Below, in pieces: positions 29,451-39,351 of a stretch of DNA of 64,000 nt (positions are counted from its first letter, which is position 1; each line of letters begins with the position of its first letter). Below the pieces are notes generated by a model, which had not been told where the DNA came from, searched no databases, and worked only from the letters and a program-made list of their open reading frames with translations. The stretch is from Humidesulfovibrio mexicanus (GTDB lineage Bacteria; Desulfobacterota; Desulfovibrionia; Desulfovibrionales; Desulfovibrionaceae). The position numbers and the translations under genes are program-made. Location: NCBI RefSeq assembly GCF_900188225.1, contig NZ_FZOC01000005.1:171735-235734 (forward strand). Direction: 5' to 3'.

Positions 29451-30818
29451 ATGCTGACACAAAAGAAGAGTTTATCACGAGATATTGGTAGTATAGCCAT
29501 TCTTACCGGGCCAATACTGGTGACGCAATACGCCCAGATCGCCAACGGTGTTGTGGACACCATCATGTGCGGTCGGCTGGGGGCCGAGGCCCTGGGCGCT
29601 GTGGGGCTCGGGGTGGCCGTGTGGGTGCCCATGCAGGCCTTTCTCATCGGCATTCTCTACGGGCTGTTGGTGGAACTGGCCCAGCTGTGCGGCGCAGGAA
29701 AAACCGGTGACATCACCAGCACCACCCAGCAGGCCTGCTGGTTGGGGCTGCTGCTTGCGGGGGGCATGGGCTTGGCCGTGTATTTCGCCGGGGCACGCTT
29801 GGGCGTTTTCGGCCTGCCGGAGGAACTGTTGCCCCTGGTGGCGGAGTACCTCGGCGGTCTGGCCTGGGCCTTCCCCTTCTGCGGGCTCTTCTACAGCCTG
29901 CGTTTTTACTGCGAGGGCCAGGGAGCGCCGAAGATCGTCACCGTTATCGCCTTGGGCGCGGTGGCCAGCAACATCGCGTTGAACTCCGTGCTCATGTTCG
30001 GAGCGCTGGGTTTTCCGGCCCTGGGAATCAGGGGGTGCGGCTTGGCCACCGGCCTGTGCTGGGTGCTGAGCCTGCTGGCCGCAATGGCCTACGTGTCCCT
30101 GGCGCGGCGCTTCGCAGGGAACCGGCTGTTCGCGCGTTTGCACGCGCCGAGCCTGGCCGCCATCGTCCGGCTGTTCCGCACCGGGCTCCCCATCGGGGTT
30201 GCCTTTCTCTCCGAGTACCTGGTTATGGCTTGCATCGCCCTCATGATCGCCCGGCAGGGAACAGTGGCCGTGGCCAGCCATCAGATCACCTACAACCTCT
30301 CGCTGGTGCTCTTCACCCTGCCCGTGGCCCTGTCCATCGCCATCAGCATCCTGGTGGGCCAGGCGCGGGGCGCGCAGGACGCCGAGCGCGAGCGCCGCGT
30401 GGTTGGCGCGGGTCTGCTTCTGTCCTCGGGCGTGGGGCTGGCGCTGACGGCGGCGCTGCTGGCCCTCTCGCAGTGGTTGCCTTCCCTCTATACCGACGAT
30501 CCAGGCGTCCTTGCCCTGACTCGTGCGCTTTTGACCATCGCGGCATTTTTCCAACTCGCCGACTCGATCCAGGTGGGGCTCTCCGGCGCCCTGCGCGGCA
30601 TCCACGACACCACTGTCCCGCTGATCCTTTCGTCGCTTTGCTACTGGGGGGTGGGCATCCCCCTTGGCTATGCTCTGTCCGGGGAGGCCTCGGCCCTGTT
30701 CGGGGAGATGCCGCAAATGGGGGTCATGGGCTGGTGGGTGGGGCTCATTGCGGCCATCACCCTGGCGGCGATGCTGCTTGGGGTACGCGTGCGCAGAAGC
30801 TTCTGGAAGGCCGTCTAG
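29451..30818 (+). CDS. MATE-family efflux transporter
   Basis: A 455-aa membrane protein with about 12 hydrophobic segments in two similar halves, fitting the MATE/NorM family (for example ILTGPILVTQYAQIANGVVDTIMCG near the start and a matching GLPIGVAFLSEYLVMA segment at the middle). MATE proteins export organic cations, drugs and, in some clusters, siderophores, using Na or proton gradients. It follows the ABC pair on the same strand after 22 bp and overlaps the convergent dehydratase gene by four bases. The best inference is secretion of the finished metallophore; plain multidrug efflux cannot be excluded. Confidence 0.88.
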   Translation: MLTQKKSLSRDIGSIAILTGPILVTQYAQIANGVVDTIMCGRLGAEALGAVGLGVAVWVPMQAFLIGILYGLLVELAQLCGAGKTGDITSTTQQACWLGLLLAGGMGLAVYFAGARLGVFGLPEELLPLVAEYLGGLAWAFPFCGLFYSLRFYCEGQGAPKIVTVIALGAVASNIALNSVLMFGALGFPALGIRGCGLATGLCWVLSLLAAMAYVSLARRFAGNRLFARLHAPSLAAIVRLFRTGLPIGVAFLSEYLVMACIALMIARQGTVAVASHQITYNLSLVLFTLPVALSIAISILVGQARGAQDAERERRVVGAGLLLSSGVGLALTAALLALSQWLPSLYTDDPGVLALTRALLTIAAFFQLADSIQVGLSGALRGIHDTTVPLILSSLCYWGVGIPLGYALSGEASALFGEMPQMGVMGWWVGLIAAITLAAMLLGVRVRRSFWKAV

Positions 30819-32674
30819 GGCTGGTATTCGGGCACGATGCGCCGCAGCAGCGCGCGGATTGCGGCTGCGTCGCGGTTGCGGGCGGCCTGCTCCAGGCGGT
30901 GAAGGGTATCGTCGTCGGGCGGCGGCGGGGGGCTTGCGGCGCGCAGGGTGAGGATCTTGTCGTTCCCGGTGGGCGCGACCTCCTCGCCTGGGCCGATGAG
31001 TTCCTCGCGCAGTTTCTCGCCAGGCCGGAGGCCGGTGAAGGTGATGGGCGTCTCGTCGGGGTCCCGGCCGCTCAGCCGGATCATGTCGCGCGCAAGGTCC
31101 ACGATGCGCACGGGCTGGCCCATGTGCAGCACATAGATGCCGCCGCAAGGCTGGCGGTTTTGGTCCCGGTGCGCACCGTCCATGGCCGCCGCTTGCAGAA
31201 TGAGCTGGCAGGCCTCGTGGATGCTCATGAAGAAGCGCTCCATGTCCGGATGGGTGACGGTCACCGGTCCGCCCGCCTCGATCTGCGCGCGGAACAGCGG
31301 CGCGACCGAGCCGGAGGAGCCCACCACGTTGCCGAAGCGCACGGCGCAGAAGCGCGTGGGGCCGCTGGAGTAGCGGGCCATAAGCAGTTCGGTGACGCGC
31401 TTGCTGGCCCCCATGACGCTGGCCGGATTCACGGCCTTGTCCGTGGAGACGGTGACGAAGCGTGCCGCGCGATGGCGCACGGCGGCCTCCATGAGCTCGC
31501 GTGTGCCCAAGATGTTGTTGGTGACGGCGGCCCAGGGGTTTTCTTCCAGCATGGGCACATGCTTGTAGGCTGCGGCGTGCAGCACCAGCGATGGCTTGTG
31601 CTCCGCGAAGACCCCGTCGACAAGGGCGTTGTCGGCCACGCTGCCCAGCACCCGCGCGCAGGCGCGAAAACCGGATTTGGCGAGGGCGCGGTCGATGGCG
31701 TAGAGGGTGTATTCGCTGGCGTCCAAGAGCACGAGCAGGCGTGGGCCAAGGCGCGCCACCTGCCTGCACAGCTCCGAGCCGATTGAGCCGCCGCAGCCGG
31801 TGACCAGCACCACCTGCCCGGAGATGAGGGCGGCCACGCCCTCAAGGTCAAGCCGGGCCTCGCCACGGCCCAGCAAATCCTGGTAGTCCAGCGGGCGCGG
31901 AGCCAGCACGGCGCTGCCGTCCAGCAGGGCGCTCATGGCGGGCAGGATGCGGTGCGGCAGGCCGGAGGCCGCGCAGGCCGCCACCATGCTGCGCATCTCT
32001 GCGGCGCTGGCGTGCGACACCGCGATGAGGAGCTCCTCGGCCCCATGTTCGCGGGCCAGGCGGGCGCAGTCCACAACTTTGCCCAGCACCTCGCGGCCAT
32101 GCAGGGCGCGCCCCTGTTTGTCCGGATCGTCGTCCAGAAAGCCCAGCACGTTGAAATTGAGGGCCGGATTGTCCGCCACTTCGCGCAGCAGCCGCTCGCC
32201 CAGGCTGCCCGCGCCCATGACCAGCACACGCCGGGCCGGGCCGCTTGGGAGGTTTCTGGCGGGTTTGCCCCCGCCGGAGAGGGCTATGCGGATGCCAAGG
32301 CGCAGGCCTCCGGTCAGAAGCAGGGTCAGGGCGCAATCCAGAAGCAGCACCGCGCGGGAGAAGCCCGCGAACCCGTAGCGGAAGGCCACCACGGACACCA
32401 GCAGGGCGGAGGAGAGCAGCACGGCCTCGCCCAGGCGGCGGAAGTCGGCCAGGCTGGTGTAGCGCCACATGCCCCGGTACAGGCCCAGGGCCAGGAACAC
32501 GCACAGCTTGAGGGGCAGGGCGATGAGCAGCATGACCGCCAGCTGCGCGGCGTAGGCCTCGGGCAGGCGGAACTCGAAGCGCAGCAGGTAGCTTGCGGAA
32601 AGCGCCAGGGCGAAGCATGCGGCTTCCGCCCCGAGCATGAGATAGAAGTGCCGGTTCCTGGGGTTGCAGAGCAT
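30815..32674 (-). CDS. pglF: Membrane-bound nucleotide-sugar 4,6-dehydratase, PglF/WbpM/CapD-like
   Basis: A 619-aa protein of the WbpM/PglF/CapD family. Four membrane helices occupy residues about 10-120, then a Rossmann-like CoA-binding-type domain (VLVMGAGSLGERLL), then the SDR catalytic domain with TGCGGSIGSE for NAD and TDKAVNPASVMGASKR around the catalytic site. It should convert UDP-GlcNAc to the 4-keto-6-deoxy sugar, the first step to UDP-diNAcBac. The adjacent aminotransferase and acetyltransferase supply the next two steps, which strengthens the PglF reading over a plain capsule epimerase. The C-terminal 50 residues (Pro-rich, then a helical stretch) are a less conserved tail. It is last in its three-gene leftward operon. 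Confidence 0.88.
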   Translation of the reverse strand: MLCNPRNRHFYLMLGAEAACFALALSASYLLRFEFRLPEAYAAQLAVMLLIALPLKLCVFLALGLYRGMWRYTSLADFRRLGEAVLLSSALLVSVVAFRYGFAGFSRAVLLLDCALTLLLTGGLRLGIRIALSGGGKPARNLPSGPARRVLVMGAGSLGERLLREVADNPALNFNVLGFLDDDPDKQGRALHGREVLGKVVDCARLAREHGAEELLIAVSHASAAEMRSMVAACAASGLPHRILPAMSALLDGSAVLAPRPLDYQDLLGRGEARLDLEGVAALISGQVVLVTGCGGSIGSELCRQVARLGPRLLVLLDASEYTLYAIDRALAKSGFRACARVLGSVADNALVDGVFAEHKPSLVLHAAAYKHVPMLEENPWAAVTNNILGTRELMEAAVRHRAARFVTVSTDKAVNPASVMGASKRVTELLMARYSSGPTRFCAVRFGNVVGSSGSVAPLFRAQIEAGGPVTVTHPDMERFFMSIHEACQLILQAAAMDGAHRDQNRQPCGGIYVLHMGQPVRIVDLARDMIRLSGRDPDETPITFTGLRPGEKLREELIGPGEEVAPTGNDKILTLRAASPPPPPDDDTLHRLEQAARNRDAAAIRALLRRIVPEYQP

Positions 32675-32681
32675 GGCCGGG

Positions 32682-33869
<1,188 letters not shown>

Positions 33870-33873
33870 GGCC

Positions 33874-34500
33874 TTAGAGCGGCCGGGCCGGGACGCCGCC
33901 CACGCAGGCGCGCTCGGGTACGTCCTGGGTAACGGCAGCGCCTGCGCCGACGGTGCTCCACGCGCCGATGGCCACGCCCTGCACCGCGCAGGCGCCGATG
34001 CCCACCAGGGCGCCCTCGCCCACGTGCACCCCGCCGGCCAGGTGCGCGCCGGGGGCCACATGGGCATGGGGGCCGAGCACGCAGTGGTGGTCGATGCTGG
34101 CCCCGGTGTTCAGGACGGCGTTTTCGCCGATGCGCGCGCCAGGGTTGGCGATGGCCCCTGCGGCCAGCACCGCGCCTTCGCCAACGATCACGTCCGGCGC
34201 AAGGATGGCCGAGGGGTGGATGGCCGTGACGAAGTGCTTGCGGGCCTTGGCCAGCTCCGCGTACACGCGGGCCCGGGCGGCGTTGTCGCCTATGCCCAGG
34301 GCCACGCAGTCGTGCGGAACGGACGACAGGTCGGCAAGCGTGCCGAGCACCGGCAGGCCCAGGATCCGTGTCCCGGCCAGGGCGGGGTCGTCGTCCAGAA
34401 AGCCCACCAGCTCCATTTCGCGGCCCTTGGTCCACATTTGGAACAGGATGTCCGCCACCACTTGGCCGTGTCCGCTTGCGCCCAGCACAACGATCTTCAT
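33874..34500 (-). CDS. pglD: Sugar O/N-acetyltransferase, hexapeptide-repeat, PglD-like
   Basis: A 208-aa PglD-like acyltransferase. The N-terminal domain binds nucleotide sugar (IVVLGASGHGQVVAD, GFLDDDP). The C-terminal half is a left-handed beta helix of hexapeptide repeats (for example IGENAVLNTGASIDH), with the catalytic-type His in the DHHC segment. It should acetylate the 4-amino sugar to give UDP-diNAcBac. GGAGG precedes the ATG at 34500, and it is the first gene of the pglD-E-F operon. The product could go to protein glycosylation or a surface polysaccharide; the target is not shown here. Confidence 0.88.
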   Translation of the reverse strand: MKIVVLGASGHGQVVADILFQMWTKGREMELVGFLDDDPALAGTRILGLPVLGTLADLSSVPHDCVALGIGDNAARARVYAELAKARKHFVTAIHPSAILAPDVIVGEGAVLAAGAIANPGARIGENAVLNTGASIDHHCVLGPHAHVAPGAHLAGGVHVGEGALVGIGACAVQGVAIGAWSTVGAGAAVTQDVPERACVGGVPARPL

Positions 34501-34545
34501 GCATGCCTCCGGCGGATGGTCCGCCGCGTTGGTTTGACCTTTAGA

Positions 34546-35067
34546 CTATAAAGGAAAGCAAAGCCCGGCGTCTACATGCCAGCTGCCGATTCCAGTCGTT
34601 CGAAACCAGCTCCGGGGACTGGGGACGCAGCTCCTGCTGCCTGGGCTCCCATTGCTTTTTTGGGGGTGCATTTCGGGCAAAAGTCGGGGTCGAAGCGCAG
34701 CGCCATCTGCAGCGGTGTTCAGGGTGATGGGGTCGATGTCGGCCAGCACGGGGTTTCCGCCCGCGTGCAGGATGGCGTTCACCGTGGCGCAGAAGGTGAG
34801 CGGGGTGGTGATGACCTCGTCGCCGGGCTTGAGGTTCAGGGCCACCATGGCCAGGTGCAGGGCCGCCGTGCAGGAGTGCAGGGCCACGGCGGCGGGAACG
34901 CCCTTGTACGCGGCGAAGTCGCGCTCGAATTGCGCCGTGCGCGGCCCGGTGCCGATCCAGCGGCTTTTCAGGCAGGACACCACCTCGTCGATCTCGGCCT
35001 GCTCAATGGCGGGCGAACCGAAGACGAGGAAATTCTCCTTGGTGCGGACGGGAGGGCGCTCGGACAT
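34546..35067 (-). pseudogene. Truncated DegT-family aminotransferase
   Basis: The first 130 or so codons match a DegT/DnrJ/EryC1 sugar aminotransferase (FLVFGSPAIEQAEIDEVV, the CTAALHLAM substrate/PLP region, LTFCATVNAI, PVLADID). After about NTAADG the similarity stops and the frame runs through Arg/Pro/Ser-rich sequence to an early stop at residue 173. A normal enzyme has about 370-400 residues, so the PLP lysine and the whole C-terminal half are missing. The 3' part appears to have been deleted or replaced. The frame is intact up to the break, so the loss may be recent. It lies just upstream of pglD. Confidence 0.8.
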
Positions 35068-35330
35068 TGTGCCTTTCTCTTGGGGCTGCGTGCCGGAAGG
35101 CGGACGTTTACCGCCCGTGCGGCGTATCTTTCAATCGTATCAGATGCGGGGCGGATGTTCAATCATGAGTCGGATGCCTGGCCAAGGCGGGCGGTTGATC
35201 CATGGAAGGGGGGCGTGACGCGCTGGCCGTACGCGCGCAATGTTTCGGCTCCTTGACCGGCCAGTCGGCGTAGAGTAGAAGCCAGACCGCGACAAACGCC
35301 TCGACCAACCCTGCAACCAAGTGAGTGCGG

Positions 35331-36131
35331 ATGCCCCTGACAGCGGCCCCACGCAAGGCCTCCCGAACAGTCGGCCTCGTCCTCACCTACAATGGTGAGC
35401 GCCTGTTGGCGCGTTGTCTGGCTTCGCTGGCCTTCTGCGAGCATGTCCTCGTGGTGGATTCACAGAGCACGGACGAAACCGTGGCCATCGCCCGCGCCGC
35501 CGGGGCGGAGGTGCTTCAGCGCCGCTGGGAGGGACCGGGGCCGCAGTTCCGGTTCGCCCTGGAACACATCCGGGCTATGGAACCCCAGGTGGACTGGGTG
35601 GTGAGCCTGGACCAGGACGAGTGGCTGAGTGAGGAGCTCGCCGCGAACATCCAGAAGGCCACAGCGTCGGATACGGCCAACGCCGGGTTCTGGATGGCGC
35701 GATCGTCCTATTATTTCACCGGGTTCATGCGCCATGGCGGGTGGTATCCGGACCGGCTTCTGCGGCTGTTCCGCCCCGGCGGCATGGAGATCCGCGTGAG
35801 CGGCGCGCATGAAAGCTTTAATCCGCTGGGCTCCACGGGGCAGCTGGACGGCGACATCATCCATTATCCCTACCGCAATTTTCGCGAGCACCTGGACAAG
35901 ATCAATTCCTATGCCCAGCAGGGCGCAGACGATTTGCGCCGCAACGGTCGTAAGGGAGGCGTGCTGGCTGGCGTCGTGCATGGGCTCGGCCGCTTCGTCA
36001 AGCTCTACATACTCAAGCTGGGCCTGTTGGACGGTCGTGCCGGGTTCATCAACGCCGTTCACGGAGCGTTCTACGCCTTCCTCAAGTATGTACGCGCCGC
36101 AGGACCGGAGACGTGGGGCCCGGACTCGTGA
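35331..36131 (+). CDS. Family 2 glycosyltransferase, WaaE/KdtX-like
   Basis: A 266-aa GT-A fold glycosyltransferase of the short LPS-core type. It has GLVLTYNGERLLARCLASL, VVDSQSTDETVAIA and the metal-binding region SLDQDEWLSEEL. A YPDRLLRLF segment and a C-terminal amphipathic helix fit the WaaE/KdtX group, which transfers glucose to the LPS inner core. It is the only plus-strand gene in the glycan region and stands alone. The gap before it (35068-35330, about 260 bp) holds no other gene I can support. Neither the ATG at 35331 nor the GTG at 35325 has a good ribosome site, so the start is uncertain by two codons. Confidence 0.85.
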   Translation: MPLTAAPRKASRTVGLVLTYNGERLLARCLASLAFCEHVLVVDSQSTDETVAIARAAGAEVLQRRWEGPGPQFRFALEHIRAMEPQVDWVVSLDQDEWLSEELAANIQKATASDTANAGFWMARSSYYFTGFMRHGGWYPDRLLRLFRPGGMEIRVSGAHESFNPLGSTGQLDGDIIHYPYRNFREHLDKINSYAQQGADDLRRNGRKGGVLAGVVHGLGRFVKLYILKLGLLDGRAGFINAVHGAFYAFLKYVRAAGPETWGPDS

Positions 36132-36323
36132 CGCCCGCCGTGGCCGTGCGTGGCCTGGCGTCCTGAAGTGCCTTCATTGATTGCGGCGCAGCCGGGCGAG
36201 CCGGAGGAAGCGGCGCAAGCCCGAACCCGGAGGCCGCGTCCCGCCAGTCGCTCCGTCAACTTGGCTTGGCCTGTTCCCGTTGCCGCGGCTTCTTCGTGAG
36301 TGCCGCCGGATCGAGCGGCACAA

Positions 36324-37304
36324 TCAAATGTAGTGCTTCAGCTCCGTGGTGTAGTAGGCCACGGTTCTGGAGAGCCCCTCTTCAAGCGAAATGCGTGGCA
36401 TCCAGCCAAGTTCCTTCCGTATGCGCGTGTCGTCGGAATAGTAGTCGCCGATGTCGATTTTTTTGCGTTCATCCGGAAACTGGCGGAGCGCATACTCGCC
36501 GCGTCCGCCATTGGCCTCAATGAGCAACTTGGCAAGGTGCAGCAGGGAGACGTTCTTCTCCCCGCCGATGTTGTAGATCTTGCCTATTGCCTTGTCATCT
36601 TGCGCGACGAGCAGCAGGGCGTCCACACAGTCATCCACGTAGGTGAAATCGCGCAGCTGTTCGCCGCCCCACACTTCGAAGGGCTTGCCTTCCAGCAGCA
36701 GCCGGAGCCAAATGCCCACAAAGGTTTGGCGGGCATCCTTGACGCGCATGCGCGGCCCGTAGGTATTGGTAAGGCGGAGAACCGTTGAGGGGATGCCGTA
36801 TACGTCTCCGTAGAGCAGGTGGTAGCTTTCGCCCGCGACCTTGTTGATTCCGTTGACATCCACGGGACGGATCGGATGGTTCTCGTCCACGGGCAGATAC
36901 TGGGGGCGGCCGTAGACCTGCCGCGTTCCGGCGAAAACGATGCGGATGGCGGGGTTGTATTGGCGGCAGGCTTCCAGGATGGAGAGTTGGGCGTGCGCGT
37001 TGATTTCGAGGTCCGTGAACGGCATGGTCATGGAATCCATGTGGCTGGTCTGTCCGGCGAGGTTGAACAGATAGTCCTTGGATTGGATGAGGTAGCGCAT
37101 GGCATGGGGGTCGCGGACATCTGAGATGTTCAGGTGGCATAAGCCGTGCACGGATGCCAAATTGCGGAGATTGCCGCCATATTCCGGGATGAGGCTGTCC
37201 ACGATGGTGACGTTCGCCCCTGCCCCTATGAGCCGGATTGCGAGGTTGGAGCCGATGAAGCCGGCACCGCCGGTGATCAGGACATTGGCATTGGCGAAGC
37301 TCAT
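36324..37304 (-). CDS. NAD-dependent nucleotide-sugar epimerase/dehydratase (extended SDR)
   Basis: A 326-aa extended SDR enzyme with the NAD motif TGGAGFIGS near residue 11, LRLTNTYGPRM and RDFTYVDDCVDA. The usual YxxxK catalytic motif reads NGINK, so the Tyr is replaced by Asn; I recall a subgroup of epimerase-like proteins with this change, but the function would need testing. It probably remodels an NDP-sugar for the surface glycan. It overlaps the preceding aminotransferase gene by four bases, so the two act together. Residues before 36324 to the end of the glycosyltransferase gene (about 190 bp) show nothing I recognise. Confidence 0.85.
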   Translation of the reverse strand: MSFANANVLITGGAGFIGSNLAIRLIGAGANVTIVDSLIPEYGGNLRNLASVHGLCHLNISDVRDPHAMRYLIQSKDYLFNLAGQTSHMDSMTMPFTDLEINAHAQLSILEACRQYNPAIRIVFAGTRQVYGRPQYLPVDENHPIRPVDVNGINKVAGESYHLLYGDVYGIPSTVLRLTNTYGPRMRVKDARQTFVGIWLRLLLEGKPFEVWGGEQLRDFTYVDDCVDALLLVAQDDKAIGKIYNIGGEKNVSLLHLAKLLIEANGGRGEYALRQFPDERKKIDIGDYYSDDTRIRKELGWMPRISLEEGLSRTVAYYTTELKHYI

Positions 37305-38482
37305 GACGACTGCTCCTTGTCCCAGGCCAGAAGGGCGTGTGCAACGCGTTCCACGTCCGCCTGAATAAGTTGCGGGAACATGGGCAGGCTGAGAAGCTCG
37401 GGGACCACACGCTCCGTGATGGGCAGGCCGTCGGGTGCGATGATGACACGCCCGGCGTATGCGGGTTGGGAATGCACCGCTTGGGGGTAATGCACGGCGG
37501 TGCCCACTCCCCGCTCGTGCAGAAATGCTGCGAGGGCATCCCGCCGTTTGCTTCGGAGAACGTACAGGTGGAAGGCGTGCTCCACTTCCGGTTTGGCGAC
37601 TGGCGGCGTGATGGTGGCCCTGCTGATCAGGGCGTCGTAGCGTGCGGCGATGGAGCGGCGGGCGGCGTTGTCCGCGTCAAGGTGGCGGAGGTTTATGTCC
37701 AGAAACGCTGCCTGCAAGGGGTCCATGCGCGAGTTGATGCCCGGAATGGCGCTGACATAGCGCTGCTTCCAGCCGTATTGCCGCAGCGCCCGCATCTCTG
37801 CGGCGAGCGCTGAATCCCCGGTGTAGACGGCCCCGGCGTCGCCAATGGCGCCGAGGTTCTTGGTCGGGTAAAAGCTGAATGTGCCCGCAATGCCCAGAGT
37901 GCCGACCCTCTTGCCGCGGTAGGCCGCGCCATGGGCCTGCGCGCAGTCCTCGATGATCCGCATCCCGTGGCGTTCCCCGATGCCCATGATGGCGTCCAGA
38001 TCGCAAGGGTGCCCGTAGAGATGCACGGGGATGACGGCCATGGGGGCGAGGTCGGGCCGTTCCGCGGCCACCATGTTTACGGCGGCTTCGAGCGAACCCG
38101 GCGACATCGTGTAGGACGCTTCGTCAATGTCCACCAGAATGGGGACGCAGCCAGCGCGTTCAATGGCCGCGACCGTGGCCACCGCCGTGTGCGAAACCGT
38201 GAAAACGGCCGGCAGCTTGCCCGACGGCACGGGGAACAGGCCTTGCAGCGCGCGCAAAGCGATCTCGATGGCGTCCGTTCCGTTGGCGACCCCGATGCAA
38301 TCCCCCGCAGCGCAGGAGGCGTCGGCAAGCCACTCGGCAAAGCGCCGCTCGAAGGTTTCAACTTCGGGGCCGAGAATATATTGGCCGCTGCCGATCACCC
38401 GGGAAAAGGCCTCGTCGTATTCGTGCTTGCGCGCCTGGAACGCGGCGCCGGGATTTGCAAAGGGGATAAATGCGTTTTTCAT
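37301..38482 (-). CDS. PLP-dependent sugar aminotransferase, DegT family
   Basis: A 393-aa DegT/DnrJ/EryC1-family enzyme. The PLP-binding parts are ANGTDAIEIAL, DCAQAHGA and the lysine in SFYPTKNLGA. The FYPTKN form is usual for the FdtB/QdtB/DesV group, which aminates 3-keto sugars. It is full length, unlike the truncated relative at 34546-35067. It overlaps the epimerase gene by four bases (ATGA), so the pair should make one amino sugar. The 236 bp upstream (38483-38718) carry no gene I can support; the pair's promoter is probably there. Confidence 0.9.
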   Translation of the reverse strand: MKNAFIPFANPGAAFQARKHEYDEAFSRVIGSGQYILGPEVETFERRFAEWLADASCAAGDCIGVANGTDAIEIALRALQGLFPVPSGKLPAVFTVSHTAVATVAAIERAGCVPILVDIDEASYTMSPGSLEAAVNMVAAERPDLAPMAVIPVHLYGHPCDLDAIMGIGERHGMRIIEDCAQAHGAAYRGKRVGTLGIAGTFSFYPTKNLGAIGDAGAVYTGDSALAAEMRALRQYGWKQRYVSAIPGINSRMDPLQAAFLDINLRHLDADNAARRSIAARYDALISRATITPPVAKPEVEHAFHLYVLRSKRRDALAAFLHERGVGTAVHYPQAVHSQPAYAGRVIIAPDGLPITERVVPELLSLPMFPQLIQADVERVAHALLAWDKEQSS

Positions 38483-38718
38483 TGTGCTGCCTGGTTGTTC
38501 CGTGCTGGTGTCGTTCTGCCCGAATGCGCGGGCGCGTGCAGTGGCCGCACTCGTGATTTTGCGGCATTCCGCAAGCGGGGGCGCGTCTGTTCAGAAACGC
38601 CGCAACCCGTTGTCCGGCCCTCCGCATCCCGTGCGCGGCCTTGCGGACCGTGCGGGGCATCCATTGGCCCGGATTGTCGGATTTTATTCCGCATGGGTAC
38701 CACAAGCCGCGTGGATGT

Positions 38719-39351
38719 TCAATCGCGGCCGCTCTGGCCCTTGCGGGGTGCCGGGGCCTGGGCGGAAGGGGGGGCGCCCGTGCCCGTGAACGCGCTCATG
38801 GTGGCCTGTCCCGGGGCCGAGACGCCCCGGCCCGAGAGCACCGCCAGGACCGTGCGGCCCAGGATGCGCAGGTCAAGCCCCAGGCTGCGGTTGTCCACAT
38901 ACCACACGTCCAGGGCCAGGCGCTCCTCCCAGGACAGGGCGTTGCGGCCGCGCACCTGGGCGAGCCCGGTGATGCCGGGGCGAACCTCGTGCCTGCGGGC
39001 CTGCTCCGGGCTGTAGCGCGGCAGATACTCCATCAGAAGCGGCCGGGGGCCGACAAGGCTCATGTCGCCGCGCGCCACGTTCCACAGCTCTGGCAACTCG
39101 TCGAGGGAGGTTCTGCGCAGCAGCCGCCCCAGCGGGGTGAGGCGCTCCGCGTCCGGGCCGGGGCCGTGGCGCATGGTGCGGAATTTGAGGATGGTGAAGG
39201 GCTTGGCGTCGAGTCCGGGGCGCGTCTGGCGGAAAATGACCCCCGGTCCCAGGCCCAGGCGCACGAGCAGGGCGACCAGGAGCATGAGCGGCGCGGCAAG
39301 GACCAGCCCCGGCAGGACAAGGGCTAGGTCCAGCAGCCGCTTGGCGGTCAT
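38719..39351 (-). CDS. Polyprenyl-phosphate sugar-1-phosphate transferase, PglC-like
   Basis: A 210-aa bacterial sugar transferase of the monotopic PglC/WcaJ-small type. It has one N-terminal re-entrant hydrophobic segment (residues about 5-32), KFRTMR, TSLDELPELWNVARGDMSLVGPRPL and PGITGLAQVRGRN. The DE pair in the SLDELP motif is the catalytic region of this family. It should load the first sugar phosphate, perhaps diNAcBac, onto undecaprenyl phosphate. Its last 20 residues are an Ala/Pro/Gly-rich tail. It overlaps the upstream glycosyltransferase gene by four bases. Confidence 0.9.
   Translation of the reverse strand: MTAKRLLDLALVLPGLVLAAPLMLLVALLVRLGLGPGVIFRQTRPGLDAKPFTILKFRTMRHGPGPDAERLTPLGRLLRRTSLDELPELWNVARGDMSLVGPRPLLMEYLPRYSPEQARRHEVRPGITGLAQVRGRNALSWEERLALDVWYVDNRSLGLDLRILGRTVLAVLSGRGVSAPGQATMSAFTGTGAPPSAQAPAPRKGQSGRD

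Noticed and set aside
36132..36323. Possible small gene between the GT2 and SDR genes
   Set aside because: Only short frames without ribosome sites or motifs; left as non-coding.
38483..38718. Possible gene upstream of the DegT aminotransferase
   Set aside because: Short overlapping frames only, composition random-like; treated as promoter region.
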